Source of the DNA: a virus
IMG/VR virus record: IMGVR_UViG_3300025276_000029
Coordinates: 1-64,000 of that record
Strand: one strand, 5' to 3'
Length of the DNA stretch: 64,000 nucleotides
The notes under the pieces were generated by a model. It was given only the letters and a program-made list of their open reading frames with translations, did no database searches and was not told where the DNA came from. The position numbers were made by a program, and so were the translations under genes. Below, piece by piece: positions 57,501 through 64,000 of the stretch; positions within the stretch are counted from its first letter, which is position 1; the number at the start of each line of letters is the position of its first letter.

Positions 57501-59083
57501 CCACATACAAGCGAACCTATTTGGTATAGTGCAATACATATACCTCTCATTATGAGGTTAAGTAGCATCATAATAAGGTTAATTATCGCAATAATGATAA
57601 AATTTATTACACCAACTATTCTTGCTATAATCCTAATTATTATACAAATTATTGTAAAAAGTGGGTTAATTTTGTTGTCCAATTTATTAAATGGAAATGG
57701 GTTTCTATTCTTAGAATCATCAACATTTTTAAGCCCTATGAAGTTTCTGACTTCATCATTAAGTGTAGGTTGTGCTCTAGTTATGTGATTTTTAACTGTA
57801 TATATTTTGTTCCATGATAATTCGGTAAAATGTTCATCCTTTGTTGTACTGTCAAAACTAAAATCAACACCCTTTAAAAATGGACTATAACTAGTGGTGC
57901 CAGGAGTACCTATTTCTTTAGCGCCCTTCCATGTATCTGGATTGTGTGGTACCAGAAATTTAGCTCTTGTTCTGTTTCTCCCTTCATCACCCTCTATATT
58001 CATTCCGATTCTAAATCTTACTTTAGCTTTTGTTGGGATACCTTTTGATGAATCTTCTGATGGGATAAAATTTCCATATTCATCAGTTATCATGTAGTTT
58101 CTATTCATGGGTATTTGATACGCCCACGCACCATCTTCATCAATTAATTCACCACCCTCAACATCATACCTTTCGGTTTTATCGTCGTTAGTTTTTCTTA
58201 TCATTTCGATTCTACCTTCACCAGTTACAAGTTCGTCCATTTTACCTAAATTTTTTCTAGGTGCACATGATTTGCTGACCGCATGTTTATCGTTATCGCT
58301 GATGATTGAACCCATGAATATAGCCTGAGGTACTATATTTGTAGCTAAATTAATGTCACTTCTAGCTATACCGATTCTACATTCTTCGGTGTCTCCCCAG
58401 AATGGTGGTACTGTAACACTTGTTGGTGAGGTTGTTTTTAATTGAGTAAGCGTTAAAGTTTCACTTATACCTTTAAATTTTGTTGTTGAGGTAAATTTAC
58501 CAATAGGGTTACCTTCTCGGATTGAATCGTATGGTCTCTGAGAAAGTACGCCTATATCTGAAATGTCAGCGTCTACATGCATAAAGTGTGTACCTACTGG
58601 GACTCCGAAAATCATAAAATCACCAGATTCGTTAGTTGTAACGGTGAATTTATAGTAATCACAATATATATCACCCATTTCTGGATTGTCTTGTATTTCC
58701 CTTTTACTTGGAAATGTGCCTATTGGTGAGAAACATTCATCTTTTCCCCTGTTGTTTCTAGGTAGGAGGTTGTATGGGATTCCTTTATCATTAGTATCAG
58801 TTATTCTTTCGTACGGATATAGTCCAAAGATTTCTGAATCTTCTGCATCTACTTCATCAATTGGTATAAAAATTGACACTTTTGCATTAGGAACACCTAC
58901 TCCGTTATTAACTATAACTCTTCCGACGACTACACCGTAGTCAGAGCAGAATCGTCTGTACGCTTCAGCTTGTGAAATTTTAAGTGAAAGAATTTCTATA
59001 AAATCAAATTTTTGATTTATTTTTAAATTTATATTCTTACTCCTTGAGCCTGGTGTTGTTTTTATCCTGATATTATCTGACAT
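54542..59083 (-). CDS. Giant tail protein with carboxypeptidase-regulatory-like, membrane-like and SprB-repeat regions
   Basis: 1513 residues. The N-terminus has a carboxypeptidase-regulatory-like fold (VVVGRVIVNNGVGVPNAKVS, 50-75). Residues about 470-530 are a highly hydrophobic block (FTIICIIIRIIARIVGVIN, FIIIAIINLIMMLLNLIM) followed by a Cys-rich segment (SSCRSGGCIGTFK ... CDCKD). The C-terminal 400 residues hold at least four SprB-type repeats (SGGVGPYTFSWNG, LYAGTYTVTVTDSAGN; SGGVGPYSFLWSNGKTT, LYAGTYSVDVTDDGAN), as found in flavobacterial gliding adhesin SprB. It lies between gp6-like and baseplate-like genes, so it is a tail or baseplate part with adhesin-like ends. Confidence 0.8.
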   Translation of the reverse strand: MSDNIRIKTTPGSRSKNINLKINQKFDFIEILSLKISQAEAYRRFCSDYGVVVGRVIVNNGVGVPNAKVSIFIPIDEVDAEDSEIFGLYPYERITDTNDKGIPYNLLPRNNRGKDECFSPIGTFPSKREIQDNPEMGDIYCDYYKFTVTTNESGDFMIFGVPVGTHFMHVDADISDIGVLSQRPYDSIREGNPIGKFTSTTKFKGISETLTLTQLKTTSPTSVTVPPFWGDTEECRIGIARSDINLATNIVPQAIFMGSIISDNDKHAVSKSCAPRKNLGKMDELVTGEGRIEMIRKTNDDKTERYDVEGGELIDEDGAWAYQIPMNRNYMITDEYGNFIPSEDSSKGIPTKAKVRFRIGMNIEGDEGRNRTRAKFLVPHNPDTWKGAKEIGTPGTTSYSPFLKGVDFSFDSTTKDEHFTELSWNKIYTVKNHITRAQPTLNDEVRNFIGLKNVDDSKNRNPFPFNKLDNKINPLFTIICIIIRIIARIVGVINFIIIAIINLIMMLLNLIMRGICIALYQIGSLVCGIKLAYYKSSCRSGGCIGTFKASDNSCDCKDIIPYVPYITLGCSADDSGKKYAPGGRRGKTKSSVFRKAWDATYASVDPETELETKEDFHYVNDGADEHECTALKLLSIEGCDAGWSHCQTLALADAFDIFKFDFYNDWINGSLYSFLLKYKIRRNGAGRERFCEVDCRQIANTGVDNNDNGKPDNRCQRNYIIDVCTGSQPQFSTSFTAADANGNPNGGVNAYDAIKIRSGYIKKNDGELYYSPITRDGDIKLYATDIVNLGSVFDCDWEGEPVFYKYLTDTTFNIPPLVAQYEPTASGGNGPIQITGFDTPLSTYYSYIPIPQINNGIYNVGVNPATPNVVIIPIGTFGILKSGLIGNITCGGLQTNSKNCNNIKRLSELGMGLDERRDDTGSVPNNRIGNEDVESDFVRGMFTYLNSPNLTEIPSVRIDEKDYYDYEDVHYKEFRNVNKRYSVGSQVFFQPNPLLIGIGSIQKTDGQIWFYESSYYFYFGLNKGKTALSKMKSKYFAKCTPEPGIDFFVIATDITSDSLSNGSGEITIQVSGGVGPYTFSWNGPTINGLSYPLTPNYTPQSGNTNSITGLYAGTYTVTVTDSAGNVTDSTFIVPGAPSTYCNTQKTDITANGYTDGKITIDISNGTPPYTVTTYEYDPSPPGTLLSPVGPPTTGNSTSRLISNLGKGYYKVIVTDSSTPQTSCDELIEIIEPQALNVVLTPEDVACNGEKSGSIISYVSGGVGPYSFLWSNGKTTSLIDDLYAGTYSVDVTDDGANTTTNFSVAVNEPQPITYDPITIVDGNCNGSIASISVNNIVGGSGGPYITTISTESKTGTDVTFDNSGLGLDEGNGVNAYEVTVTDVSGCTKSEFVDVFSPDIPLTAVLKSDTTLGTITATIDGGVFNLNVTSGIDIYKYVIEWYKGSSTTPDVVKQLSGSNDVYNLPPANPVIIDVNGIPQLAPPVKYTIKVRDRNGKGCLTSDFVVVLQNYGGVSI

Positions 59084-59101
59084 TTATACCTATTTATTTA
59101 C

Positions 59102-59425
59102 TTATTCCGAATCTAATAATTCAAATTCATCCTCATCATCAAAATCATACTCATCATCATCATTATTTTTATTTTTCTTAAATATAACATTACCGATAGA
59201 TTTTAAATTATCAGTAACATCCACACCTTTGTTGAAAAAGATAACTTTAAAAAGCATATAAATAGAAAACGGTATAACGATTATAGCTGTTAATAACGAA
59301 GCGAGTATAAATAAAAAACTCTTAGTTATTAATATAATACCTTTAATAACTATTGGGTCTTTTTTTCCACTTGGTGTTTGCTTAGTATCAACACTATTAT
59401 TGTCTTTTTTACAATTACATCCCAT
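59102..59425 (-). CDS. Membrane protein with MGCNCKK start
   Basis: 107 residues: MGCNCKKDNNSVDTKQTPSG, then two close membrane segments in IVIKGIILITKSFLFILASL and LTAIIVIPFSIYMLFKVIFF, and an acidic C-terminal tail (DDDEYDFDDEDEFELLDSE). Two Cys after Met-Gly give a metal- or lipid-modification-like end. The short plus-strand frame at 5779-5877 starts the same way. It lies inside the tail operon, which is odd for a membrane protein; it could serve tail-tip function or lysis. The function is unknown. Confidence 0.65.
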   Translation of the reverse strand: MGCNCKKDNNSVDTKQTPSGKKDPIVIKGIILITKSFLFILASLLTAIIVIPFSIYMLFKVIFFNKGVDVTDNLKSIGNVIFKKNKNNDDDEYDFDDEDEFELLDSE

Positions 59426-59485
59426 ATTTTTTAATTTAAAATTTTATAATATAAAAATAGTGTTTATTTATTATAAAGTGAATAC

Positions 59486-61303
59486 TTATTTTACCCTTAC
59501 TTTTATATCGCTGGTGGGGTGTTTAACTTCAAACATACCAGTAGGGTCACCAAAAAGAGTGTATTCTCCAAGTAGGTCAATCTGTCTAGTTTCGTCGCTG
59601 ACGTATGGTTGAGATACTTCGTTTGAAGAGTATTTACCACCACCTACTTTATTATAAACCCTTAAGTCAACAACATTTAGTACTCCTGCAACGTTGTTTA
59701 TTTGTTCAATAAGTTGTGCTATATATATGTTGTCACCCATGCCCCATTTATTAATATCAAAATAATCTGTAATATTATTAATAGTTTCGGTAATTACTTC
59801 AGATTGTGAAAATTGTTTATCAACAAATAAATCAACTTCAAAACCTAAGTTAAATACTTTACCGTTAGATACTTCAACGTAGTCATTAAGCATTCTGTAA
59901 TTTGATAAATAAGTCCCTATGTTTTCTCTTAGTGTGGATGTTAAATTTGTACTTAATTTACTATTTTCATCAAGAGTTAGTGTATATATTCTTATTTTAT
60001 TTTGAATTTCGATTACGTTATTTCTAAACGGTACACCAAATTCACCTGGAATAAGAGCGATTCTAACTTTATAATCTTCAATAGTAACACATCTTTCTTG
60101 TGACGCAAAATTATATCTAACAAGGTTTCTTAATTCTTCAATTGAAGGTTCGTCTTTACCACCAAGCGCTGGTAGGGGATTGCTAACTTTTAGTGAATTA
60201 CGAACGTTTTGATTAATTGTAGAGTCCGCTCCATTAACGAATTGCTCAACACTATTAATATTTATTAACGTATTAGGTCCAATGTTGGTACTTGAACCAC
60301 CACCTACCCTGTAGGATATAAACATTGTCTTATTAGCTGTTAAGGTTAGCCCTAACGATAGATTATTGATAAAGTCACCAATCCTACCAACAAGTGATTT
60401 ATCTACGTCAAAATCACACAATGAGCTTATGTCTTGGGTACCGCCACCAAATATTATCTTGGTAAATCCGTTATCGGTAAATTCTTTTATGAACCTTTGG
60501 TCAACTCTTTTAAATTTACCAGGTTTGACTGTTGAGTTATCACTGAGTCTTGTATTGTCTGGTATAAATACCACATCATCAGCAAGTGCACTTACTTCGT
60601 ACCATCTAATATCTTCATCGTAAAATTGAGAACTAGATGGTGTTTTTGTTAAGTTTGTACCTTCAAGAGTTATAATAGAATTTATTGATAATATGTCATC
60701 ATCTGGAAGTACTACTTCTAAGAATGGTTTTACGTCTGAGCTAGTTATTACTCTTTTAAATATTTTTGTAACACCATTTATTACCATTTCTCTTTTTGTT
60801 AACGTATAGTTAATAATATTTCCGTTACTATCTAAGTTAGGTAATACGAGTCTGTTTGGTATTCCACCTGTTGTAAACGGTGAGGAAAAATCAATTTCAT
60901 CTGATGTTTCGAAAACTTTACCTGAGCCACTGATTTGCGCACCCCTTTTAATTATTGGGGCGTAAGACACATCAAAAGTATCACCTATAACTGGTATTGT
61001 TACTGAAAAATCAGCAATACTTACTGAGGGTCTTTTTCCTGGAATCTTAAGTCCAAATGTTCTTGCCATTGATAGTATTGAACTTCTTTCCTGTGCAAAG
61101 TCTATTTGTGTTTCTTGAAACATTCTATCAGTTTGGAATGATAACATATCACCTACCGCAGCGTTTAGTTCTAAAAGCATCATACCTACTGACGCATCGT
61201 TAAAGTCGTTAAGTGTGTCTGGGTAGTATTGTTTAACGTACCCTATCAGTTCTTGTCTGACGTCAGCAAAGTTACGACTATAATAATTTATTTTTTTTGA
61301 CAT
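59486..61303 (-). CDS. Baseplate wedge protein gp6/J-like
   Basis: 605 residues. The start, NYYSRNFADVRQELIGYVKQ with DTLNDFNDASVGMMLLELNA and AVGDMLSFQTDRMFQETQID, is the typical N-terminal helix pattern of the Baseplate_J/gp6 family. The C-terminal half has IEELRNLVRYNFASQERCVT and IEDYKVRIALIPGEFGVPFR, the 'TxxDY' region of J proteins. It forms the wedge together with gp25 and gp53. It overlaps no gene but follows gp25 by 11 nt. It is confidently structural. Confidence 0.9.
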   Translation of the reverse strand: MSKKINYYSRNFADVRQELIGYVKQYYPDTLNDFNDASVGMMLLELNAAVGDMLSFQTDRMFQETQIDFAQERSSILSMARTFGLKIPGKRPSVSIADFSVTIPVIGDTFDVSYAPIIKRGAQISGSGKVFETSDEIDFSSPFTTGGIPNRLVLPNLDSNGNIINYTLTKREMVINGVTKIFKRVITSSDVKPFLEVVLPDDDILSINSIITLEGTNLTKTPSSSQFYDEDIRWYEVSALADDVVFIPDNTRLSDNSTVKPGKFKRVDQRFIKEFTDNGFTKIIFGGGTQDISSLCDFDVDKSLVGRIGDFINNLSLGLTLTANKTMFISYRVGGGSSTNIGPNTLININSVEQFVNGADSTINQNVRNSLKVSNPLPALGGKDEPSIEELRNLVRYNFASQERCVTIEDYKVRIALIPGEFGVPFRNNVIEIQNKIRIYTLTLDENSKLSTNLTSTLRENIGTYLSNYRMLNDYVEVSNGKVFNLGFEVDLFVDKQFSQSEVITETINNITDYFDINKWGMGDNIYIAQLIEQINNVAGVLNVVDLRVYNKVGGGKYSSNEVSQPYVSDETRQIDLLGEYTLFGDPTGMFEVKHPTSDIKVRVK

Positions 61304-61314
61304 ATTTTTTATTT

Positions 61315-61704
61315 TTAAATTTGGATTAATATAAAATCTGTTTCAACAAATGTATCCTCTGTAACTGTGTAATCTATTCTTAGTATTGATACGTGTTCAT
61401 TTCGGTCACTGGTTGTGACTGATACGTCATTTATTGAAAGGTTTGGTAAGTATTTTTTAACTGTTTCGTTAATATCATCTTTTATATTTCCTTTGGTTGC
61501 ATCATCGTTTAAATCAAACATATACTTAAGAAGGTCTGTACCAAAATCTGGCATGTAAAGTCTCTCACCTTTCCTTGTTAATATTAAGTGCATTAAATCA
61601 GACTTGATAGCAGAAGCGTCTTCATTATTTAACATTATATAATGACCTAAGTTACTGTCTTTAAACGGAAACTGTATATTTATAAACTTACCATTACCAG
61701 CCAT
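61315..61704 (-). CDS. Baseplate wedge protein gp25-like (GPW_gp25 family)
   Basis: 129 residues. FPFKDSNLGHYIMLNNEDAS, then LMHLILTRKGERLYMPDFGT, with DLLKYMFDLNDDATKGNIKD and the last strands VSILRIDYTV and VETDFILIQI. The L-x-T-x-x-G-[ER]-[RL]-x-x-x-x-[DE]-[FY]-G-[TS] pattern is the gp25/W family signature. gp25 seeds the sheath in contractile tails, so the phage is a myovirus. It leads the tail operon, with a TATTTATA box 16 nt before the ATG. Confidence 0.93.
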   Translation of the reverse strand: MAGNGKFINIQFPFKDSNLGHYIMLNNEDASAIKSDLMHLILTRKGERLYMPDFGTDLLKYMFDLNDDATKGNIKDDINETVKKYLPNLSINDVSVTTSDRNEHVSILRIDYTVTEDTFVETDFILIQI

Positions 61705-61720
61705 AATATCTTTTCTTTAT

Positions 61721-61728
61721 TATAAATA
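61721..61728 (-). promoter_or_regulatory. Late-type promoter box TATTTATA for the tail operon
   Basis: Exact box, 16 nt before the gp25 ATG. Confidence 0.55.
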
Positions 61729-61769
61729 TTATAATAAAACTTTTTTAAAAATAAATAGATAAATAAAAA

Positions 61770-61794
61770 AAGGTCTAACGTTACGCTAGACCTT
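61770..61794 (-). terminator. Rho-independent terminator
   Basis: AAGGTCTAGCGT / ACGTTAGACCTT hairpin with a following run of seven U. It closes the HNH gene transcript ahead of the late tail promoter. Confidence 0.85.
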
Positions 61795-61819
61795 TTCTTT
61801 TACTTTGTGTTAATGTGTG

Positions 61820-62281
61820 TTAATTATCACACATTGCAATTACACGTTTATATAATCTACTCACAGTCTGACCGTTCCAAAACCCGCCTGTTGAAGTTAT
61901 AAACCCCATTTCGGTGACGTTTCTTGCTATTTCTGCAAAGCTACTCCCTTTTTCACGCATACCTACAATAATATCACTAACCTCTTTGTTAAATAACCTC
62001 GCTTCCCTTTTTTTTCTATCAGCACCTTTTTGTGATGCTTCTTTAGTGAGGTTTTCTGGTTTACCTAGTTTAACCCCTCTAGCTCTAGCTATAGCTAACC
62101 CCTCCTTAGTTAACTTAGAATGACCTTCTCTACCAGTGATACCATGAACTTTTCCGTGGCAAGAGCTACATAATGGTATTGTACGTTTACCTCCTCTTAC
62201 TCTTGGAATAACGTGATGCATCTCTTCCTGAGGTCCACCACATTCGAAACATTTATCTAAGTCTATTGTTAATTGATTCAT
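61820..62281 (-). CDS. HNH endonuclease with resolvase-like DNA-binding tail
   Basis: 153 residues from ATG 62281. The N-terminal HNH/zinc domain has CFECGGPQEEMHHVIPRVRG (C11, C14, H22, H23) and PLCSSCHGKVHG (C38, C41, H46). The remainder reads like the linker and helix-turn-helix of serine recombinases (GLAIARARGVKLGKPENLT, then GMREKGSSFAEIARNVTEMG and GGFWNGQTVSRLYKRV). The nuclease is probably a free-standing homing endonuclease that recognises DNA through a resolvase-derived tail. It lies between two terminators next to nrdA, a classical location for phage homing endonucleases. Confidence 0.85.
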   Translation of the reverse strand: MNQLTIDLDKCFECGGPQEEMHHVIPRVRGGKRTIPLCSSCHGKVHGITGREGHSKLTKEGLAIARARGVKLGKPENLTKEASQKGADRKKREARLFNKEVSDIIVGMREKGSSFAEIARNVTEMGFITSTGGFWNGQTVSRLYKRVIAMCDN

Positions 62282-62342
62282 GTAATATATTATATCGAAA
62301 ATAATTAACAATGTAAACCATTATTAAATTTACCCATAAAAA

Positions 62343-62370
62343 AAGAGGAGAACCTTTTGGAACCCCTCTT
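62343..62370 (-). terminator. Rho-independent terminator of nrdA
   Basis: AAGAGGGGTTCC / GGTTCTCCTCTT hairpin followed by seven U on the minus strand. Confidence 0.85.
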
Positions 62371-62403
62371 TATCTTATTTATTATTTATTTTAATATGTG
62401 TCG

Positions 62404-64000
62404 CTAACCGTCACATGCGATACAGTCAACCATTGCTGCTTGGGCAATGTCACCCCTTAGGACGCTTTCAGTTCTCATGTAGTATAGAGTTTTAACGCCT
62501 AACTTCCATGCTTCTAAATGTACTTGATTAAGCCACTTTGGTGAAGCTTCTTTTGGGAATGCTAAATTAAGTGATACGGACTGGTCAATGTATTGCTGTC
62601 TAATCCCTGCTTGAGTAATTAAATCAAGTTGGTTAATCTCTTTAAAAGTTTTAAACACCTCTTTAAAAGCTACTATCTCATTAACTATTGTATTTTCTTC
62701 AATGGTGGTGATATTTTTTAATTTACCATCAATAAACCCCCAGTCATCAAAGTCTGAAATATCTTGAACAGAACCACCGTCGTAAAGCATCTTATCCCAG
62801 ATTTCTTTAGTGTTCAATTTCATCTTTTTTAAGTACTTTTCTAATGAAGGATTTTTCCTGATAAAAGTACCCTTAGCTGATTGGTCTGTCCATACATTTG
62901 CTGGCCATGGTTCTATACCTGCTGATAGGTTACCTGCATTCTTAGAGTTGGATACCGTTGGTGCTACTGCTCTTAAGTGGGTGTTTCTCATTCCAGTACC
63001 TATACACCAAAGTGGTTCACCATACTCGTCAGCTAGTGCTCTTGACGCTCTTTCCGATTCTAACTTCATTTGTGAGAATATCTTTCTAGTTTCATATTGT
63101 GCTAAAAGTCCTTCAAACGGAAGACCTTTATTTTGTAGATAAGAGTGCCACCCTAGTACACCAAGACCTAACGCCCTACCTTTTTCAGCACTTCTAACAG
63201 AGTTTTCAAATCCTCTCATGTTTTTAGCTTTCTGAATAAACTCTTCTAATACACCATCTAGAAATATAGTTGCAGTATATATTAAGTCAGTATCTTTCCA
63301 TTCGTCAAATTTAGCTAAATTAAGAGAAGATAAACAGCAAACAAATGAATGTGACTCATCGGTTGCGAGTGTAATTTCGCTACAGATATTTGTCATAAAT
63401 ACTTTTAAGTTATTTTTTTTATACGCTTCTGGGTTTTGATTATTAACATTACCTTTAAACATAATATATGGTTCACCAGTTTGCCTTCTTTTCTTAAGGA
63501 CCGCTCCCCACCTTTTCCTAGCGTCCTCATTACCAGATTCAACTTTCCTCATAAATTTATTAGAAATAACAACACACTGATGCATGTTAAGACATTGTCT
63601 GTTTACATCACCTTTTGGTTCTCTTATCTCTAACCAGTCGTAAAAGTCATCATGCTCTATATTCATGTTGACACTAGCAGCACCTCTTCTAACAGCACCT
63701 TGATTAGTCGCAAGAATAGTTGAGTCGTACATTTTGACGAAGGGGATGACACCGTCAGACGTGCCGTTACCTGTGATACTAGAACCTGCTGGTCTTATCT
63801 GATTAATACCAATACCAACACCTCCACCATGCTTAGCTAAAAGCATCATTTCTAAGTTTTTTTGTCCTATATCTAGGATTGAATCTGCAATATCAATTCC
63901 AAAACATGAAATAGGTAAACCTCTCTCTGTTCCTGTGTTAGATAATACTGGCGTAGCTAAACATAGCCAGCCTTGCCAGATGTAATCAAAGAATTTTGAA
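62404..64000 (-). CDS. nrdA: Class I ribonucleotide reductase large subunit (5' part outside window)
   Basis: The reading frame is open to the window edge: the last 532 residues are here, opening with KFFDYIWQGWLCLATPVLSN. TERGLPISCFGIDIAD carries the first redox Cys, TNICSEITLAT the N-x-C-x-E active-site block, SFVCCLSSLNLAKFD the second redox Cys, and GVKTLYYMRTESV the Tyr-Tyr radical-transfer pair. It ends VDCIACDG, the CxxC that thioredoxin or glutaredoxin reduces. All catalytic residues seen are present. It reduces NDPs to dNDPs for phage DNA synthesis; the small subunit would be outside the window. Confidence 0.95.
   Translation of the reverse strand, partial: SKFFDYIWQGWLCLATPVLSNTGTERGLPISCFGIDIADSILDIGQKNLEMMLLAKHGGGVGIGINQIRPAGSSITGNGTSDGVIPFVKMYDSTILATNQGAVRRGAASVNMNIEHDDFYDWLEIREPKGDVNRQCLNMHQCVVISNKFMRKVESGNEDARKRWGAVLKKRRQTGEPYIMFKGNVNNQNPEAYKKNNLKVFMTNICSEITLATDESHSFVCCLSSLNLAKFDEWKDTDLIYTATIFLDGVLEEFIQKAKNMRGFENSVRSAEKGRALGLGVLGWHSYLQNKGLPFEGLLAQYETRKIFSQMKLESERASRALADEYGEPLWCIGTGMRNTHLRAVAPTVSNSKNAGNLSAGIEPWPANVWTDQSAKGTFIRKNPSLEKYLKKMKLNTKEIWDKMLYDGGSVQDISDFDDWGFIDGKLKNITTIEENTIVNEIVAFKEVFKTFKEINQLDLITQAGIRQQYIDQSVSLNLAFPKEASPKWLNQVHLEAWKLGVKTLYYMRTESVLRGDIAQAAMVDCIACDG

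Overview
The window is an interior piece of a large, strictly lytic-looking tailed phage (myovirus, T4-like in its baseplate and recombination genes) that infects a member of the Bacteroidetes, most likely a flavobacterium. Four kinds of evidence support this. Base composition is AT-rich. Tail and replication genes are of phage type (gp25, gp6, gp46/gp47, a CHC2/TOPRIM primase, a RuvC-like resolvase, class I ribonucleotide reductase). Host-type promoters have the Bacteroidetes form TTG-N~20-TAnnTTTG. Many proteins are otherwise typical of Bacteroidetes: an RpoD-like short sigma factor, a Bacteroidetes-type histone H1-like protein, bS21, a lipoprotein with a Bacteroidetes surface-export signal, and SprB-type adhesin repeats. 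Nearly everything is on the minus strand; only a few isolated genes are on the plus strand.

Layout. 1-4.4 kb: five late genes whose products carry a common short basic helix ending in [LI]-x-E-[GASE] (typically MKxIIKKLLxEGL). I read this as a capsid-targeting propeptide with a prohead-protease site. 4.5-11.7 kb: a nucleotide and proteostasis/translation block with a dNMP kinase, bS21, a candidate holin, a SlyD-like FKBP, a tmRNA, ClpP and DnaJ, several with their own host-type promoters and terminators. 11.7-18.2 kb: small accessory genes, including a predicted surface lipoprotein, an orphan sigma region-4 fragment, an H1-like protein and an M15 peptidase. 18.2-25.3 kb: acidic, repeatedly duplicated virion-core-like proteins and a candidate spanin pair. 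25.3-28.6 kb: an amidase-like protein, a large membrane protein and the sigma factor. 28.6-35.7 kb: replication and recombination genes (gp46, gp47, a PD-(D/E)XK nuclease, primase, resolvase), interrupted by one plus-strand late cargo gene. 35.8-61.7 kb: a tail, baseplate and receptor-binding cluster with PA14, Cys-rich, carboxypeptidase-regulatory-like and SprB-repeat domains. 61.8-64 kb: an HNH endonuclease cassette and the 3' part of nrdA.

Two promoter classes are visible. Early/middle-type units have TTGACA (or TTGAAA) 17 nt from TATATTTG. Many late or virion genes instead have the octamer TATTTATA on the coding strand shortly before the start codon. The phage-encoded RpoD homologue is the obvious candidate to read the second class.

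The two systems most worth pursuing are (i) the portable N-terminal targeting peptide, found on otherwise unrelated enzymes (ParB-like, GP88-like, nucleotidyltransferase, zincin, GNAT-like), which suggests a set of proteins packaged in the head and injected; and (ii) the phage-encoded translation rescue and proteolysis set: tmRNA with an unusually long AFA-ending tag, ClpP, bS21, SlyD and DnaJ.
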